From positions 1 to 17,743 of the forward strand of contig JAEEKU010000102.1 in the NCBI GenBank assembly GCA_016282555.1: DNA of 17,743 nt. Direction: 5' to 3'. Source of the DNA: Methanomassiliicoccaceae archaeon. Its GTDB lineage: Archaea; Thermoplasmatota; Thermoplasmata; Methanomassiliicoccales; Methanomethylophilaceae. The translations under genes and the position numbers were made by a program. Positions 14,909 to 17,743 of this stretch are shown one piece after another (the first letter of the stretch is position 1; each line of letters opens with the position of its first letter). The notes under the pieces are model-generated. The model was not told the DNA's origin and did no database searches. It saw nothing but the letters and a program-made list of their open reading frames with translations.

Positions 14909-15931
14909 GGCTTTTTTCTTCTTCTCCCAGGCGTAAGCCGTGCGGATGCTGTCCTCCAGGGTTCTGCGGGGCGCCCACCCCAGAACCCTCCGGGCTTTGG
15001 CGCTGTCCGCTATAAGCACGGCGGGATCTCCCGGACGGCGGCCCTCGGCTTTAAGCGGAATCTTCATTCCGGTGACTTTCTCGCATGCGGCGAACACCTC
15101 CTTCACGGTGGATCCCTCCTGCGTTCCGAGGTTGAAGAAATCCGTTTTTCCTCCGTTCTCTATGTATTTCAGCGCGAGAACGTGCGCGTCGGCCAGATCC
15201 TCGACGTTGACGTAGTCCCTGACGCAGGTCCCGTCGCGGGTGGGGTAATCGGTGCCGAACATGCGGAACTCGGTTCCGTCCCCGAACGTGGATTTCAGAA
15301 TGTTCGGGACCAGGTGTGTCTCCGGATCGTGGCATTCCCCTATCCTTCCGGCGGAATCCGCTCCGGCGACGTTGAAATATCTCAGACGTACGCTTACGAG
15401 GCCGTACGCCTTCCCGTAATCGTCCATCATGTATTCTATGTCCAGCTTGGTTCTGCCGTACGGGTTGATGGGGTTCTGGGGATGCTTCTCGTCTATGGGA
15501 ATGTATTCCGGCTCCCCGTAGGTCGCCGCCGTGGACGAGAAAACTATGGCTCCGACTCCGTGCTTCCTCATGGAATCGAGAAGATTCATCGTTCCGGAAA
15601 CGTTGTTCATGTAGTATTTGCCGGGATCGGCCATAGATTCGGCGACCTGGGAGAACGCGGCGAAATGGAGAACCGCCGGGATGCGGTATTTTTCGAACAC
15701 GGAATCTATGTCTCCGGGATTCAGGAGATCCCCCTCTACAATTTCGAGAACCTTTCCCCGGGATACAGTGCGGGAGAGAACCTCCCCGGTGGATCTGAAT
15801 CCTGTGGAGTGATTGTCGAATACGACGACGTCGTAACCGCTGTCCAGAAGAGAAACGACGCAGTGGGATCCTATGTACCCGTCCCCTCCGGTCACGAGAA
15901 CCGGCCCTTTCCCGCAGCTGCTGACTTCCAT
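14903..15931 (-). CDS. galE: UDP-glucose 4-epimerase
   Basis: NAD-dependent interconversion of UDP-glucose and UDP-galactose. The 342-residue product is of normal length for GalE: Rossmann motif TGGDGYIGSH (14-23), FDNHSTG (38-44), LHFAAFSQVAESM (88-100), catalytic SSTAATYG (132-139) and YGRTK with Tyr158 and Lys162, then RYFNVAGAD, GTDYPTRDGTCVRDY and RRPGDPA, all typical of the GalE branch of extended SDRs. The ATG at 15931 lacks a clear ribosome site; a TATA-like GGTATATTGG in the divergent spacer would give a leader of about 20 nt. It ends convergently with the nucleotidylyltransferase and is divergent from ugd, so each of these three pathway genes has its own promoter. Confidence 0.95.
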   Translation of the reverse strand: MEVSSCGKGPVLVTGGDGYIGSHCVVSLLDSGYDVVVFDNHSTGFRSTGEVLSRTVSRGKVLEIVEGDLLNPGDIDSVFEKYRIPAVLHFAAFSQVAESMADPGKYYMNNVSGTMNLLDSMRKHGVGAIVFSSTAATYGEPEYIPIDEKHPQNPINPYGRTKLDIEYMMDDYGKAYGLVSVRLRYFNVAGADSAGRIGECHDPETHLVPNILKSTFGDGTEFRMFGTDYPTRDGTCVRDYVNVEDLADAHVLALKYIENGGKTDFFNLGTQEGSTVKEVFAACEKVTGMKIPLKAEGRRPGDPAVLIADSAKARRVLGWAPRRTLEDSIRTAYAWEKKKKAL

Positions 15932-15973
15932 GGCCGGTTATCATAAGGGATCCTAATATCCTTTCGGGAAAAA

Positions 15974-15983
15974 CCAATATACC
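15974..15983. promoter_or_regulatory. Shared TATA-like element between galE and the UDP-glucose dehydrogenase gene
   Basis: CCAATATACC (plus) and GGTATATTGG (minus) is the only AT-rich TATA-like string in the 84-bp divergent spacer. It is centred about 37 nt before the dehydrogenase ATG and about 48 nt before the galE ATG, acceptable for both, so one element may serve both directions or hide two overlapping ones. Confidence 0.35.
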
Positions 15984-16015
15984 GCAGTTCGGTACAGGTA
16001 TCAATTGGTGTTCAT

Positions 16016-17188
16016 ATGAAGTTCTGTGTTGTCGGCACGGGCTACGTAGGCCTCTCCCTTTCTACGTTAATCTCGAGGAAATATCCGGTCACGGCAGTGG
16101 ACGTTATCGAAAAAAAGGTCGAAATGATCAACTCCGGCCAGTCGCCCATAGTGGACAAGGAGATAAGCGAAGCGCTGTCCTCCGGAAAGCTGGATCTCCA
16201 TGCCACTCTGAATCTTAACGAGTGCGCGGACGCGGACTACGTCATCATAGCCACGCCCACGAACTACGACACGTCCGCCAACAGCTTCGATACCAGCTCG
16301 GTGGACTCCGTTATAAAGAGCGTTACCGCCATCAACTCGTCGTGCGTCATCGTCGTGAAATCCACCGTACCCATCGGATACGTCCGCGGAAAATACGACG
16401 AGGGATTCACCAGAGTGATCTTCTCGCCGGAGTTCCTCAGGGAAGGCCGCGCCCTTTACGACAATCTCCACCCCTCCCGCATAATCGTGGGAACTCCCGA
16501 CCGCTCCCTCGACTCCAAGGCGGAGATATTCGGAAAGGTGCTCGCGGAATGCTCGGAGGAGGATCCGCAGATCCTGATTATGGGATCCACTGAGGCGGAG
16601 TCCGTCAAGCTGTTCTCCAACACGTACCTCGCGATGAGGGTCGCCTACTTCAACGAGCTGGATTCCTTCGCGGAGAGGCACGGTCTCGACGCCAGAAGCA
16701 TAATCAAAGGAGTTTCTCTGGATCCCCGCATCGGAGACTATTACAACAACCCATCCTTCGGATACGGCGGATACTGCCTTCCCAAGGATACCAAGCAGCT
16801 CTGCGCCAACTACTGGGACACCCCCAACAGCCTGATAAAAGCCATCGTCGAGAGCAACGACATCCGCAAACGGTTCATCATAGACGATATCAGGAACAGG
16901 ATCAGCAAGGGAAGCACCGTCGGAATATTCAGGCTCACCATGAAATCCGGTTCCGACAACTTCAGGGAAGCCAGCATAATCGACGTGATGAAAGGGCTCA
17001 GCGATGCCGGGATGAACATCATAGTCTACGAGCCGGCCGCCGGAAACGGTTTCAGAGACTGGGAAGTGGAGCCGGATTTCGAAGCCTTCGCCGAAAAATC
17101 CGATATAATATTAGCCAACCGCATGGATCCCATGCTGAAACCGGTCGAGGGAAAGGTGTACTGCAGGGATCTGTTCAGCAGGGACTGA
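16016..17188 (+). CDS. ugd: UDP-glucose 6-dehydrogenase
   Basis: Oxidises UDP-glucose to UDP-glucuronate with two NAD+. The 390-residue product matches the short Ugd class. Motifs: Rossmann GTGYVGLS (7-14), STVPIGYV (116-123), SPEFLREGRALYDNLHPSR (137-155), KLFSNTYLAMRVAYFNEL with Lys198 and Asn202, and the active-site GYGGYCLPKDTK with Cys254. A C-terminal UDP-binding domain follows (IFRLTMKSGSDNFREASI). The ATG at 16016 directly precedes the Rossmann strand; GGTG 5 nt upstream is a weak ribosome site. Its 3' end overlaps the Sel1 gene by 14 bp in convergent orientation. With GalE and the nucleotidylyltransferase it forms a UDP-hexose branch point. Confidence 0.96.
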   Translation: MKFCVVGTGYVGLSLSTLISRKYPVTAVDVIEKKVEMINSGQSPIVDKEISEALSSGKLDLHATLNLNECADADYVIIATPTNYDTSANSFDTSSVDSVIKSVTAINSSCVIVVKSTVPIGYVRGKYDEGFTRVIFSPEFLREGRALYDNLHPSRIIVGTPDRSLDSKAEIFGKVLAECSEEDPQILIMGSTEAESVKLFSNTYLAMRVAYFNELDSFAERHGLDARSIIKGVSLDPRIGDYYNNPSFGYGGYCLPKDTKQLCANYWDTPNSLIKAIVESNDIRKRFIIDDIRNRISKGSTVGIFRLTMKSGSDNFREASIIDVMKGLSDAGMNIIVYEPAAGNGFRDWEVEPDFEAFAEKSDIILANRMDPMLKPVEGKVYCRDLFSRD

Positions 17189-17743
17189 TTCTTCGGAGCA
17201 TTTTCTTCCAGTAGGGGTTTCCCGCGGCCGCTCTGAGGAAGCAGCTTCTTGCTTTTTCTGGATCCGCGGGGACTCCCAGGCCTTCGGCGTATATCATGCC
17301 GAGCCTTCCCTCCGCATCGGCGTTCCCGGTCTCCGCGAATTTCCGCGCTATACCCAGCATTTCCGGGTAATATTTCTCGTCGTTCAGTAATTTCATGGCG
17401 TCGAAGAGATCGTTGGACCAGTAGATGTTCTCCGAATACGCCCTTCTGAGAAGGGAAACGGCTTTCTCAGGATCCTGCGGGAGCCCCTTTCCGTAAGCGT
17501 ACGCCTTTCCGAGCCTTCCCAGGGCGGCGGGTTCTCCGGCTTCCGCGAAAGGAATAAGGATTTCCGTATACTTTTTCAGACATTCTGCGGATCCGTAAGC
17601 CCATAGCGCGTCGGCGTAATATTTCATCAGAACCACTGATTCGGGACATGCCTCGAACAGGCTCTCCGCGAACTCCGTCCTCTCACGGCTGCTGCCGAAC
17701 CTGAGGCTGCTTATCGCTTTCTGGAAAACCGAAGTATCGATTA
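17175..17743 (-). CDS. Sel1-like repeat protein (5' end outside window)
   Basis: Alpha-alpha solenoid of the Sel1/TPR-like type, usually a protein-interaction scaffold. The frame is open to the right edge, so the N-terminus is missing; 188 residues are visible. Two clear repeats occur: AALGRLGKAYAYGKGLPQDP and, further on, DAEGRLGMIYAEGLGVPADP, each followed by EKA and a helix with small residues, about 70 residues apart with a degenerate unit between. An internal GTG at 17636 could be mistaken for the start, but coding sequence in the same style continues upstream of it. No catalytic motif or membrane segment is visible. Role unknown. Confidence 0.88.
   Translation of the reverse strand, partial: IDTSVFQKAISSLRFGSSRERTEFAESLFEACPESVVLMKYYADALWAYGSAECLKKYTEILIPFAEAGEPAALGRLGKAYAYGKGLPQDPEKAVSLLRRAYSENIYWSNDLFDAMKLLNDEKYYPEMLGIARKFAETGNADAEGRLGMIYAEGLGVPADPEKARSCFLRAAAGNPYWKKMLRRISPC

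Overview
This 17.7 kb window is most likely chromosomal DNA of an archaeon, and I infer a pyrrolysine-using methanogen of the Methanomassiliicoccales (Methanomethylophilaceae-like). The archaeal signals are a Trm1 tRNA m2,2G26 methyltransferase, a THEP1-type NTPase, two proteins of the archaeal-type phosphoglucose/phosphomannose isomerase family, TATA-like boxes about 25 nt before starts (some genes look leaderless), and tightly packed GC-rich genes with GTG and TTG starts. The lineage call rests on the main finding: two genes of central or cofactor metabolism (larC and a sugar-phosphate isomerase paralog) carry an in-frame TAG, and family-like sequence continues beyond it in the same frame to a TGA or TAA. 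No gene here with a secure 3' end stops at TAG.

Layout. 1-702 (minus): ABC ATPase, cut by the left edge. 771-3477 (minus): larE-larB-larC, the nickel-pincer nucleotide (NPN) cofactor genes, without larA. 3592-5198 (plus): ABC ATPase and its ABC-2 permease. 5228-6484 (plus): secreted serpin. 6591-8398 (plus): THEP1-like NTPase and Trm1. 8420-11951 (plus): PurA, a phosphohexomutase and a family 2 glycosyltransferase. 11935-13858 (minus): two overlapping SIS-fold isomerase paralogs. 14009-14908 (plus): sugar-1-phosphate nucleotidylyltransferase. 14903-15931 (minus): GalE. 16016-17188 (plus): UDP-glucose 6-dehydrogenase. 17175-17743 (minus): Sel1-repeat protein, cut by the right edge. No stretch without a gene exceeds 150 bp, and I see no rRNA, tRNA, CRISPR or insertion sequence.

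How the genes fit together. From about 9.7 kb onward most genes describe a route from fructose-6-phosphate to activated sugars: isomerase, mutase, nucleotidylyltransferase, GalE/UGD, then a glycosyltransferase, probably for surface glycans or protein glycosylation. larE/B/C make the NPN cofactor for a LarA-family racemase or epimerase encoded elsewhere. Two similar ABC ATPases of the drug-export type flank larEBC.

Other points of interest: the two isomerase paralogs have complementary active-site losses that fit an obligate heterodimer; a perfect 11-bp tandem duplication near the 3' end of larE sets its reading frame relative to larB; and the serpin has an inhibitory-type hinge.
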